This document shows, one piece after another, positions 53,001-64,000 of a stretch of 64,000 bases of DNA (position 1 is its first letter; every line of letters begins with the position of its first letter). The notes under the pieces were generated by a model that searched no databases, was not told the origin of the DNA, and was given only the letters and a program-made list of their open reading frames with translations. The stretch is taken from NCBI RefSeq assembly GCF_023973825.1, contig NC_090124.1, forward strand, positions 2,535,501 to 2,599,500. The letters are read 5' to 3'. The position numbers and the translations under genes are program-made. Source of the DNA: Plasmodium brasilianum. Lineage: Eukaryota > Apicomplexa > Aconoidasida > Haemosporida > Plasmodiidae.

Positions 53001-55848
53001 ATTTCTATTCATATAAAAAATATTATATATACTGAGAATTTTAATGTTAAAGAATAAGTGGATATTGGTTATTCAGTTAAAATTAATTCTCGTTTATATT
53101 TCTATGTCTGTATTACCCACAAATTTGAGTAAAATATTTGTCTTTAATTTCAAATATTTTCTTTATTTTACGTTATTAAATCTTTTACATGGACATTAAT
53201 ATAAGAAAAGTTTATAGTTATATTAAAATAATGCACATATTCTATTACATTTGTAGTGCCGTTATTAAAAAAAAAATTGTTGTAATCATTTTTTTTTTAA
53301 TTTTTTTTTATATATATTTCTATTAAATTATTTGGGGTTTTTATTTTATATGCACCAAGATGTATATACTGAAAACATGCAGACTATAGTTTTGTAGAAT
53401 AAATGTTATGTATTACTTTCTGTTAACAGAAAATGAACTATTTTTTTCAGGAAAATATATCTATATTTGGGTATTTCTTTCATATACATATTTTTATATT
53501 TTCTCATTAAAGCTCAAATCAAAGTACAAATCATGTAATCTAGTATTAACTAATTGCATTTTTGTATGTACAACATCATTTTAACAGGAATTTCTTGTCG
53601 TAACATATTAGACGTATGGTATAGAACATTCAGATTTTTGAATAAATTAATTTGTAGTACTAGTAAAAGGGAAACATGAAAAATAATATCTGAATATTAA
53701 TGTAATTAATGAAAATAAAAATGTAATTTCATACACCATATTTACAGATGTTATTTTTTCTTCTGCTAGTAAACTTACAAATAATAATTTTACTGTAATT
53801 GTATAACTTAGAGATCCATTATTTTTATGTAGTTTATTAATATAGTTTAAGAACTCTATTCTTATGCGCTACAACATATGATATTTACGAAGTTGATATT
53901 TATTATTAAAATTTTCCAATTGTGTACAAAATTCATTGAATTAAGTATAACATATTTATTTAAATGACTATTACATAGTCAATTATATTTTTTAGAATAA
54001 GAGCGACGGCTACAATTATATATGAAATATGGAAAGGTTTTAGAGATAGTGAAACAAATAATTTGTATTAGATAAATAAAAAAGTGAAAATTTTCAACAA
54101 TTTTATATTAGTAGAAATGTAGAAATAATAATCTCTTTAAGTAAATTATATATTAAAGCATATAAATAATACAGTACATTCGATAAAAATTGGATACTTA
54201 AATGAATATATCATTTGGCGGGGATATTGGAGCGTGTAACTAGTATAACTATGGAAATCATATTTTGTTAACTGAAATGTAATATTACTTTTTATTTATC
54301 ATATTATTTGAATTCTTATTAAATATTATTAATATTATTAAATAAATATAAAAATGATATAACTTGAAAAGTATATAAAATTTATTGATATATATATAAA
54401 GATAATCAATGTAAGTATACATGCTCAATAAGGGAAAAATTAAATATTTCAATGTAAATTAATGTATTTGCGTATGACTTCTTAATTTATAGGATATAAA
54501 TTATTTAGATAAATGCAAAATTTTTTTCTAAAAATATATTAAAAAATGTTTTGGAATAACTTGTGTTATTATCATTGAAGATAATTAAACTAAGTAAATA
54601 TCAAGAAGAATTTTTTATACAGTGCACTTATTTTTTATAATTTATTTTACAATTTTTATATATAGGATATTATAAAAATTTTAAGTAGATTAAAGAGCAT
54701 TATAAATGGAAACATTAACCAATATTAAGGGTGTTATATGTTCATATTGTTTAAAATACTACGATAATCTAAATAAGAATATTCATGAATGTTATAACGA
54801 AGTTAGTATATGAGAAAAAGAAATAAATATATAATAATATTAATTTCTGTATTTTTTAATTTGTTTTTTCGGTAACTTAAATAAATTATTTTAGAGTTAC
54901 CTATTTTTTTCATATTTTTAACTATTCCCATTGTATTGTGAAATTTTTGATGGAAAAAATGATATAAATCTAAATTTCGGATGGTTACGTTAATATATGA
55001 TATACATGATATTCTTATAATTATAATTCGTATGGTTACAATACGTAAATAAAAATATTTTATTGGCATAGTATGTTTACTACTGAAAAAGTATTTTTAA
55101 TAAAATATTCTTTATATATATATATAGATTTATGATGATGTATCTGTAAAAAATATTACTGGAACTAAGTCTTTAAAAAAAAACAAAAAAAAAGATATAT
55201 ATATTCGTTATAAAATTATAAATAAAACAATTACTAAATCTTATATTATAGTAGACTATATTGTTATTCATCTTTATATGTTATGTACTCATTATGCCCT
55301 GCAATTTAATTGTAAATTTTTCTCGTTTGATATGTTCTTAAAATTAATATGCAATATTTCTATATTAATTTTATTTTTAATTTGTTTTCTTATTCTTTTA
55401 AAAAATTTCGCATTTATATATATTTAATTAAAAATATATACGATGATTAAAGGAAAAATGTTTCATTAAGGTTTAATAACATAAATTAAATATAATTAAT
55501 ATTATAATTTTTAAAAATGATTATACAAAAATGAAAATTCAGTCTTCTTCTTGTTTGAGATATATATTTTTTCATATATTAGATAGTAGTATATAAATTA
55601 GATTATTTGAATACAATATAAGCTGTAAAAGAATTTATAAAATTATGAAGAAACTAAAGTATTTATCATAATTTTTATTACATAAATGTTATTTTTTTTC
55701 ATTTTTTATTATTATATTATTATAATAATTTACATTTTATTGTAAGTTACTACCTTTTTTAAAGTATAATATTTATTAAATTAGAATTAATAGTGGAGTA
55801 ATATCTTTATGATTTGTACTTGTATTAACTTATAGAACAATGTATGAT
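50087..55848. other. Large intergenic spacer between STP1 copy C and fam-m copy 3
   Basis: No gene is seen in about 5.8 kb, which lies between divergently oriented genes and so holds both promoters. The STP1-proximal 700 bp include the segment shared with copy A. The fam-m-proximal end carries the conserved fam-l/fam-m 5' flank. Confidence 0.6.
50600..50630 (-). promoter_or_regulatory. Conserved STP1 upstream segment (copy C)
   Basis: ATCTGTAAACCAAATCATTA lies about 516 bp upstream of the start codon, matching ATCTATAAACCAGATAATTA at about 520 bp upstream of copy A. Further patches of similarity continue outward (CATATTGCGTAC in A versus CACATTGTAAGTAC in C). Confidence 0.4.
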
Positions 55849-55884
55849 CTATATTCTCTACGTTCAATATTCTATATATACTCA
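55849..55884 (+). promoter_or_regulatory. Conserved upstream element of fam-m copy 3
   Basis: CTATATTCTCTACGTTCAAT followed by ATTCTATATATACTCA, starting 428 bp before the ATG. Confidence 0.55.
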
Positions 55885-56276
55885 ATAACTCAAAATAATA
55901 GGAAACCTCATATTCTTACTTTGATTATTATGAAACGTATTCAAAAAAATACTACATAATAATTGCACTTAATCAAATAATTAAATAATATATTTAGAAT
56001 ATTTATAAATAAATTCGAATTATTTTATTCAAATGAAAATTAATTTTTTTTTTATAATAATATTAAGATACACATAATATAATATATTTTTAAAGTTATG
56101 TTTCTTTTTATATATTGTAAAAACAATAATAACTATATACATTTTATTACGTACTTACAAAGGAATAATAAAAATTTTTTTTTGAATAAATAAAGATTCA
56201 TTTATTAGTACAAATATGTTATATAATTTAAATTTTTTTCTTTACTAATTATATCAGTATAATAAAAATCTATATA

Positions 56277-57146
56277 ATGGAAAAGCCAAAAAAGTTATTC
56301 TTATTTACTGAAATTTTTTTTTTTATAATTTCAACTTGGATTCTAAATTTTGAAAATGATGTAGTATTAGAATATTATTTTAATTTATATGTATTTTTTA
56401 TATATTTTGTTCTTTTTTTTTAATACGAACTTTTAAAAATAAATTTTTTTTTAATTAAAAAAATCCTTTCTTTTCATTTTTAGATTTTATTTAACAAAAT
56501 ATTGGATGTGAACTATAACCTTGTTCAGAAATTAGACATAAAGATGTACAGATTACTAGCTAAATATAAGGAGACCAAGGATTCAAATAGTGCAAGTTTA
56601 AAAGATGATATACCTAATAATAGAGGTTATTCTCAAAGAGATATATTTAATAAAGTAGAAGACACAATGAAACGCAAAAAATCAAATAGAAATTCACTGA
56701 ATAAGGCGCAATATTATACAGAAGTAATAAATCATAATAAAGGAATGTTTGATGGAAAACATTTCCATTTTAAAAAAAAGTGGATCAAAAAAAAAGATTA
56801 TGATTATTTTCTTGAAAAAAACAGGAGAATTGGTGATATATGTTTAAAAAAAATAAAATTTAGAAATTATGGATTTGGAGTTTTCATATTTTTTATTTTT
56901 TTCGTGTTGGGAATAGGATACCCCATATTACAAGGATTAGGTTACTTGAAAGATGCTGCGGAAAAGATCTTGAAATCAATAAAAAGCGCTTTTGAGTTAG
57001 CAGAGGATATCCAAGTACCAACCTATACTTATCCATTATTATTTTCTATACTTCTTTTTATATTAGCTATTATAATAGTAGTAGGAATTACAAAGATCTT
57101 AATAAATAATGAAAAATATAAAAAAATTAAGTTGATGACTGAGTAA
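56277..57146 (+). CDS. Plasmodium exported protein, fam-m family (copy 3)
   Basis: Exon 1 is 56277-56363 (MEKPKKLFLFTEIFFFIIS, signal-like), the intron 56364-56483, exon 2 56484-57146; about 249 aa. The PEXEL-like RLLAK has Arg at 52. The core is intact: NKAQYYTEVINHNKGMFDGK, HFHFKKKWIKKKDYDYFLEK. Membrane segment 1 is at about 159-178 (FGVFIFFIFFVLGIGYPIL) and segment 2 at about 212-234; the C-terminus is KILINNEKYKKIKLMTE. Here fam-m precedes fam-l (next gene 2.5 kb downstream, same strand), the reverse of the order in the two other arrays. Confidence 0.9.
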
Positions 57147-59207
57147 AATTAATAATATGGAATATATATTATTCTATCAAGAAGTCTTAAATATGAAGTC
57201 ATATATGTAAGATTCTCAGTGGTATATTATTAATAAGCATACCTGGAATTGTCATAATGTTACGAATGTACGTTTGCATACTTAGTTTATTAATTAACAA
57301 CAATAAAAAATTATTTTTTTCTTTTCTTTGGGGATTTTAATGTTCTTATGTTTATAAATGTGTATACTAAATTATTATATAAGTTGCATTAATTATATAT
57401 AACCTAATGCTTATATTTATGTAGTTAAATATATTTCTATGGAAGATATATATTTGTTCTTTAAAGCAAATATAGAATATCATAATTCATATATATTTAT
57501 AGAATTGTGATAAAAAAATTAGTAATAAATATGGTGCTTTCCATTTTTAACCTTCTATTACAATAAAATTATTATTTGTTCATTATATGAATTAATATGT
57601 ATCATTATATTAAAATTAACCATAAATATATCTTGTTTAGAATTTAATAAAATGTAGTGAATGGATTTTGTTGAAGTGATATTTATATATACATATATTT
57701 TTTTTCTTTAAAATTAAACTGTTATTCTATAAAATAAATTTATGAGAAATGTGAAAGAAGAAACCTTATTTGTAAAGATATTTTTATCAGATATTATTCT
57801 GTTTTCATCATATAAATGTGAAATTATAAATATATAATAAAATAATATCCTTTCTATTTATAGAATATATTAAAATATTTTCTAAATTATATATCCTGAA
57901 TTTTTACAGTTATATGAAAATTTATACGTATTTATCCATGTACAAGTATGCTACATTGTGGTGTTAATTAAATTTTACATAATTATCAATACATATGTAT
58001 TATAGTGAATATTTATAAATAAATATACTATATATTGTTATCATTCTCTATATTATTATAGGACCAAAATAAGAAAATATATTTAATCATATATTAATAC
58101 ATAGCATATATAAATATTTTTATTTTTTCTTTGACATAATTGTAAATATCAAAAAATGTGATATATAAATAAATTTTAATTTTCATCAATATTTCAAGAA
58201 AAAATTTTTTTTTTCCGTTTTTCCTAATTATTTGTGGGTATTTATTTATGTATTTTATTTGTAATTTATAGTTTTGCATAAATATATTAATTAAAATTTA
58301 ATATTATTTCAAATATATATAAATAGATTATATTGACAGTTACTAATTCATTCATATTTATAACAATAATAGTTTAAATAAATTAAAAAGAAAAACAATT
58401 TTGTTTTATGCATATAAACCATAAATACAGGTTTATATTTTTACTTTACGGATAATAAGTTGTCAACATGTATAAGTGTAATTTTAATCTTAATAGTAAC
58501 AGTATGCAGGGTATTACTAGTTTTGTGTATTTGTTTAGTGTTCAATAAATAGAGAAATAACAATATTTATTATTTCATCACAGTAATTTCGTAGTTGTTC
58601 ATACACTTTTATTTATAGGTTTATTCTAAATAACTGTGATAATGTACCCTCATGAAAAAAGTGATATTCATATATGTTATTGTCAAAATTAAGATTATGA
58701 ATTAATGATGTATATTACGGTAATAATATTTTTAATACAAGATTTACAATATTTTTATTTTTTATTATATTATAATATATTAGTACGTGAAAATACATAT
58801 GTAAGTAGAAATTATATAATAAATAAAGTCTGTAAATTTTAAAACATCTTATATTTATATAATGATATAAATTAAACTTAAATTAGTGATTTTCTAAAAT
58901 TGTTGTACAATAATAAAAAATTATAATTTATTCATATTTAAAATATATTTTGTTGTATATATATGGTAATATAACATAAATTCAATTTTTTAAAAATATT
59001 ATTTACTATTAAAGAATAAAAGTGTTATAATTAAAATATCATAAAATATATTACACAATATTTTTAAAAGCATTTATTGTACTATTATAATAATTAATAT
59101 TATTTGACTATAGTAACTTGTTTTTAAAAAATATAATGTTAATTAGTAACAGGAAAACATCATTAAAAAATGTTACTATAATCTGAATAAACAAAGCAAA
59201 AAATTAT
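57147..59207. other. Intergenic spacer between fam-m copy 3 and fam-l copy 3
   Basis: No gene is seen. It begins with the shared fam-m 3' flank, including the +419 element near 57,562-57,582, and ends with the conserved 5' flank of fam-l. Confidence 0.6.
57562..57582 (+). promoter_or_regulatory. Conserved 3'-flank element of fam-m copy 3
   Basis: AATAAAATTATTATTTGTTC, about 418 bp after the stop; almost identical to the copy 1 elements at the same offset. Confidence 0.4.
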
Positions 59208-59252
59208 CTATATTCTCTACATTCTATATATTCCATGATATATATAAACTCA
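59208..59252 (+). promoter_or_regulatory. Conserved upstream element of fam-l copy 3
   Basis: CTATATTCTCTACATTCTAT followed by ATATTCCATG and, further on, ACTCA, starting 419 bp before the ATG. It is the closest match to the consensus of the six elements. Confidence 0.55.
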
Positions 59253-59626
59253 ATATAGACAATGATTAAGAAAACTTATATATTTTTTATTTTATTTCTA
59301 TAAGTATAATAAAAGAATTACTTAGGTAATATAATATATTAAATAATTACTTTTTGTAATTTGAATAATTATAAATAAATGTATATTATTTCATTTTAAT
59401 GATAATTCGACTATTTAAAATAAAATTAATATAAAACTTATATAAAAAAAAGATATATTTCGTTATATTTGTTGTACGAAGTATTTGATTTATAAAATTT
59501 TTATTATTATAGAGAAAATATTAAAAAAAATTTATAAGGATAAGTATAGCTTCCATTTTCCTTAGAATTGTACTATATTATAATTAATATTTTGCTTAGT
59601 ACGTTACAATATTATAAATATAAATT

Positions 59627-60622
59627 ATGGAAAAAAATATTAAGTTACTCTTATTTATTAATGTTGCTTTTTTTACCTTTTTAATTTGTATATGTAATTT
59701 CACCAATGATATGGTATGATAATAAGATTTAAACGTATATATACTATTCGTATTCTACTTATTTTATTTTTATTAATACTTCTTTTTACGTTTATATTAT
59801 TTATTACTTCAAATGTTGAACATTTTTTTTTTATCTTTTTAGAGTTCAATTAGCAAATCATTAGATGATGAAAACTATATTGAAAGAAAGTTAAATGCAA
59901 GAAATTATCGACTACTTGCAAAATGTAAGAACAATAATGATTCAAGTATGATAGGGTTAAAATTTTTTCCATATAATGAAGAGATAGAAATAAAACACAA
60001 GACTGTTGAAGAATCCTCCAAAGCAAAAAACAAATATTCAAATGGAAGTTCTTCAAAATATGCAAAAGACCATAAACAAATTGCAACAGATAAATCTAAT
60101 ATATTTGAAACAAAAAAATATTCTAATCTTGAAAAAAAAATATTCAAAGAACTGGATTATTTCGATTTTCTTGAAAAAAACAGGACAATTAGTAATAAGG
60201 TTTACCAACAAACTATATTTAAAAAATACAGATTACGAATTTTTGCCCCTGTAGCATTAATATTGTTGTTATCAATATATATCACATTAGATATGTATTC
60301 CTTTTATGGACTTGAAGGGATATTGACTCAGATACTTGTTTATTGCTTCGGAAATGATTGGTATAATTCTTTACATAAAATTTTGAAAGATCACAGTTTA
60401 AAATGGTTGTTTAAGTCTACGGAAAAAGTAAAAAATTATCTGGGCAAGATGGAACAAGGAAAATGGAAGGCAATAACACAGCATGTTTATGTAGAGAATT
60501 TTTTTGGTTATATAGTATATGTTGTACCATTAATAATATTAGGTATTACCCTTATATTAGGGATTTTTTACTACCATAAAAAAGTAAAGAAATATCAAAA
60601 ATTGAAGTTCAAAAAAAGGTAA
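59627..60622 (+). CDS. Plasmodium exported protein, fam-l family (copy 3)
   Basis: Exon 1 is 59627-59713 (MEKNIKLLLFINVAFFTFL), the intron 59714-59842, exon 2 59843-60622; about 288 aa. The PEXEL-like RLLAK has Arg at 52. The fam-l block is NIFETKKYSNLEKKIFKELD followed by YFDFLEKNRTISNKVY. Membrane segment 1 is at about 160-182 (FAPVALILLLSIYITLDMY). A loop contains SLHKILKDHSLKWLFKS, similar to the loop of copy 1. Segment 2 is at about 249-271, ending YYHKKVKKYQKLKFKKR. The frame is fully open with good splice sites; it is the downstream partner of fam-m copy 3. Confidence 0.9.
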
Positions 60623-62619
60623 TATGAATAATAAGATATATATTTTTTATTTATTTAAGTTTTTAATTTGAAGTAATAATATTAATAAATTTAATATTAT
60701 GCTTAAGAAAAATGAAAAATATTGCTTAAATTTTATAGATGTTTACATATATACCTATCTTATTTGATATACATCTGTTAAAAAGTACGTTCTTAGTTTT
60801 TTTGTGAAATTAAAAGTATTAATATTTTAAATTGTATATAATGAAATATTTTCTGTCTTTAATTAAACGTTACAACATATTATATATATTTGTGTATTAA
60901 ACAGATCTCTATGAAAGCAATATTTTTCTTAATAATAATTTCTATATAATAGAACAATTCAGATAATTTAATTGAAGTTATATGTTAATTTATATATGAA
61001 CTATTAGAAATGATACTGATTGTTTTTCACCAAGTTTCAGACTAATATTATTATTTGATAACACAATTAAAAAGATGAATCATTATTTTTAAATAAGTAA
61101 TTAATGTACCTGATTTCGTGTTTATTGGAATGATGTAAACGCGTTTGTTTCATCAATATATATAAATGTATATTCATTCAAAAAAATATTAATATATACA
61201 TTGTGAAATACGTCGTCTGAGAAGTGTTTTAAAGAATATATTTATTGTAATACTTTATTAAAAGACTTATTTGTTTTTACGTAATATAAAAGGGCAAATA
61301 TATATATGTAATATAATAATATTTCTATAAATATGCTTTAATCATCATATATTTATATCTTAAGAATTAAATTCATTCATTATTTTATTATTGTTTTTAA
61401 TTTTGGTGATAATTAAATTTTGAAAACTATAATTACATATAAACAATACTGAAAAAATACATATAGGTATATATATTTTTATTTTTTTCATTATTATAGT
61501 ATGAATGTAAAGAAAGGAATAAAATTCTATATTAATGTAAGATATATTGAAATACTTTTAGTCTTTGATTATTCTTGTTCTATAATAATAGACTTCTAAA
61601 AATGTATTATATATGTATATAAATGTAAAAATATATATTAAGTTTAATAAAATTAAGTGTATTCTTATTTTCAATAATATAATTATTTTTAGAAAAATAT
61701 TTGTACATTCGTTCTATGTTTTACGATTTTACATAAGTGCATTATATAAAAAGTTAATATTATTTCAAAGGTACATAGAAATATGTACTGTTTATATTAA
61801 CAGTTAGTAAATTCTTCAAAATAATATGGATAATTTTGTATACAAAGACAAAATGAAAAATAGAATTGTTTTTTATAGATGATATATAAATAGTTAATAT
61901 TTTTTTTATTTTTTACATAAATATTAATAAGGTATATTTAATGGGTTATTCTATGTTTGTTTTTTTTTTAGACCATTTAATTAATTACGTATATAGTACA
62001 GTATTTCCCATTGAATCATTTTTCCAGATAGTTCCATTTTGCAAATTTGATTTTGTACAGATTTAGAGAAAAATTATAATGCGATGTTAATATATTTTTT
62101 AATTGTCCCTCTCACATAATCTTTAAAATGTATTGTTTAGTCAATTAAAAAACATATAAAATGTATTTTTTTAAATAATATTCTAAGGAAATATGGAAAA
62201 TTACATTAAAATAAATGAAAATTTATTAATAGTGAAAGTAAAAATATTTCTAATAGGAATATTAATAAATAATTTTTATATATATTTTCTTTGTAATATT
62301 GAATATTGCTCTATTTTCTTAATATATTTCGTCTATGTATATGATATATATAAATATATAAAATAATTATATTACAATAATCTATGTTTCTTTTTTTTAA
62401 CTTTGTAATATTTTTAAATACGTGAATGTATATATAAATAAACAATATAAATTACATATGTACATATGTTACTAAAACGTTCTTTAATTTACTATTTAAA
62501 TTCTCCCTTTCATATCACAATTTTACCTATACTTATTAACTCTTTTTTTTTTGTCATGCTTATTTTTAGAAAATAATACTTGAAGAATTAAAATTAAAAA
62601 ATAAAAATTTATTAATACT
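60623..62619. other. Intergenic spacer after fam-l copy 3
   Basis: No gene is seen. The shared fam-l 3' flank covers the first ~500 bp (element near 61,043-61,060, +421). The rest is AT-rich. Confidence 0.6.
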
Positions 62620-63335
62620 TTATGCAATTATCTTCTTATACATCTGAAATGTTTCACAATTCTTGTGTTTACTCCACAGAGCAGTCCTCTTCCAAACAAT
62701 GCATTATAGTAATACCCTTTGTTATATCCGCTATCTCTATATATATTTTGCTTTTTCTAAAAATGGAAAATTTTGAATGTAATTCGATGATATTTGTTAT
62801 AATGTTTCCATTTAATTTACGTAAGCTTTTTCTTTTCTTCTTTTGTTTTTCATGTTATTAAACAATTCTAATTTTTTCAACATGTCAGAAGGATTTTTAT
62901 GTGTCTCTATCCATTTATTCCATAAAATATTTTGTTTCGTAATATTATTTTTACTTTTAATTTTTCTAATTCTTCCTTCTTCATTTGTTATATTAGACTA
63001 GATTCTACATTGCTGTTCTGTGAATTAGAATAAGTATATTTACGAAAATTATACTTTTCATAATTCCCGATCATCATTTATTCATTCTTTGAGTACTTAT
63101 ATATGTACTTCTGAAATGGTTTTGGACATTTTATTTTTTCTATTTGACTCTCTTACATTTTTTTTTATTATCAATTCATTTGTTTCAATATTATTTTGGA
63201 AGAACTTTATCATAATTTGTTCTGCGCTTTAAGTGATTATGCGTAAAAAACTTACTTTTTCTGGACGAAAATGAGGGCAGTAGAAATATAAGTATCAGTT
63301 ATTTTATTTTTATATTTATCTTTTTTTTTTTTTTT
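62620..63335 (-). pseudogene. STP1 cytoplasmic-exon remnant (copy D)
   Basis: Reading the minus strand from 63,335 leftward gives a degenerate STP1 exon 4. A long A run (the Lys-rich start) is followed by LLPSFSSRKSKFFTHNHLK, aligned to LVPSFSHKKSKIFTDDRLE of copy A, then a decayed EVHMEVLEE region near 63,090-63,130. NILWNKWIETHK-like codons occur near 62,900-62,940. Then SIFRKSKIYIEIADITKGIT and LEEDCSVE near 62,670-62,780 match the DPFLERKKDIWRHW and LEEELFEK region of copy B. Stops and indels are numerous. Exons 1-3 and the last ~100 codons are not seen. The hydrophobic plus-strand frame inside it is an antisense shadow. Confidence 0.7.
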
Positions 63336-64000
63336 CTTTGTTTCTATTTTATAAATATATTAGAATATATTTTTATTTTTGTTAGTATATTTTTTATTAA
63401 TTTGTTTTAATATATGCCTAAGATTATTCTATTATATTAGAGTTTAAATATTACGTCTAATTAAGAGTAATACAAAATAAATAACAATTCATATGAACTA
63501 CTGAATTTTGCTTCATAACATTATAATTAAATTATTTATTTAAAAAATATTATTTAATATTAAAATAGACATTTTACATAAGTAAATTTTTCCATATCAA
63601 ATACAATATTAAAATTGATATAAAAACATACGAAAAAGCACAGCATGTATCTGAATATATACATAAAAGTAAATCTATATAAAACACTTTAGTTACTTCA
63701 AATAAAATATCCAAAAATTTTTTCATTTAATATATATATATATTTTCATTGTAGTGAATGTAATGTATATTTCTATAACTAGTCACATTGTAAAATTTTT
63801 ATATAATATTATTTTATAATGTGATTCATAATTATAGGTATATTATTATAGAAATAGCATCCTTAAATAAATTATGTATGAAAAGTGTTATGCAAGACTT
63901 TGTATTGATGATAAATTTATTTTAATTTTACATATATATTTTCATCAATATATATAAATATGGAATTACGCGATAATGTGCAAGAAACATGTTTTTATAT
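63336..64000. other. AT-rich sequence to window edge
   Basis: No gene is seen. If upstream exons of the STP1 remnant survive they should lie here, but I could not recognise a membrane exon or stalk. Confidence 0.5.

Noticed and set aside
62622..62861. 79-codon plus-strand frame
   Set aside because: It is antisense to the STP1 remnant, whose minus-strand reading aligns to STP1 exon 4.
1..64000. tRNA, rRNA, telomere repeats, transposons or CRISPR
   Set aside because: No cloverleaf-like, rRNA-like or clear telomeric heptamer array was recognised while reading both strands. Faint structures cannot be excluded without a search tool.

Overview
The window is extremely AT-rich (roughly 80% or more), gene-poor eukaryotic DNA. 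Nearly every gene has a tiny signal-peptide or leader first exon, a 75-135 bp AT-rich intron, and a second exon encoding lysine/asparagine-rich, membrane-anchored protein. The families recognised are fam-l and fam-m (two-exon exported proteins with two membrane segments), STP1 (four-exon SURFIN/PIR-like surface proteins) and a tryptophan-rich antigen. Because fam-l and fam-m are known as expansions of Plasmodium malariae and its close relatives, I infer a P. malariae-type subtelomere. The fam-l and fam-m labels were assigned from memory of family motifs, not from a search.

Layout from left to right: 1-6.1 kb has no recognisable gene, although 1.85-3.65 kb is visibly less AT-rich. A decayed fam-m-like gene lies at 6.1-6.9 kb, followed by intact fam-l (8.9 kb) and fam-m (13.2 kb), all on +. 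A broken tryptophan-rich antigen (18.1-19.1 kb) and a twice-frameshifted STP1 (22.0-24.6 kb) follow on -. An unidentified coding remnant lies near 27.8-28.6 kb. A second STP1 (31.8-34.4 kb, +) has a frame problem in its membrane exon. A second copy of the relic/fam-l/fam-m array covers 35.0-44.1 kb, and its fam-l carries a nonsense codon. A complete STP1 (47.5-50.1 kb, -) is followed by a fam-m/fam-l pair (56.3-60.6 kb, +). A rotted STP1 cytoplasmic exon (62.6-63.3 kb, -) sits near the right edge.

The six recognisable fam-l/fam-m genes share more than coding sequence. A C/T-rich block containing a core close to CTATATTCTCT sits 389-428 bp upstream of every ATG, and a shorter AT-rich block recurs 419-429 bp after every stop. 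Each gene therefore appears to have been copied as a module with about 0.5-1 kb of flank on each side. The stretches 5.2-8.9 kb and 35.0-38.7 kb align along their length and include the two fam-m-like relics, which indicates segmental duplication of a multigene block.

Functionally this is a contingency-type subtelomeric reservoir: small exported membrane proteins and large variable transmembrane proteins likely to act at the infected red-cell or merozoite surface, with a mixture of intact, recently broken and long-dead copies. No tRNA, rRNA, CRISPR or transposon was seen. The most checkable new observations are the fixed-distance -400 and +425 elements, the fam-m relics, and the STP1 remnant.
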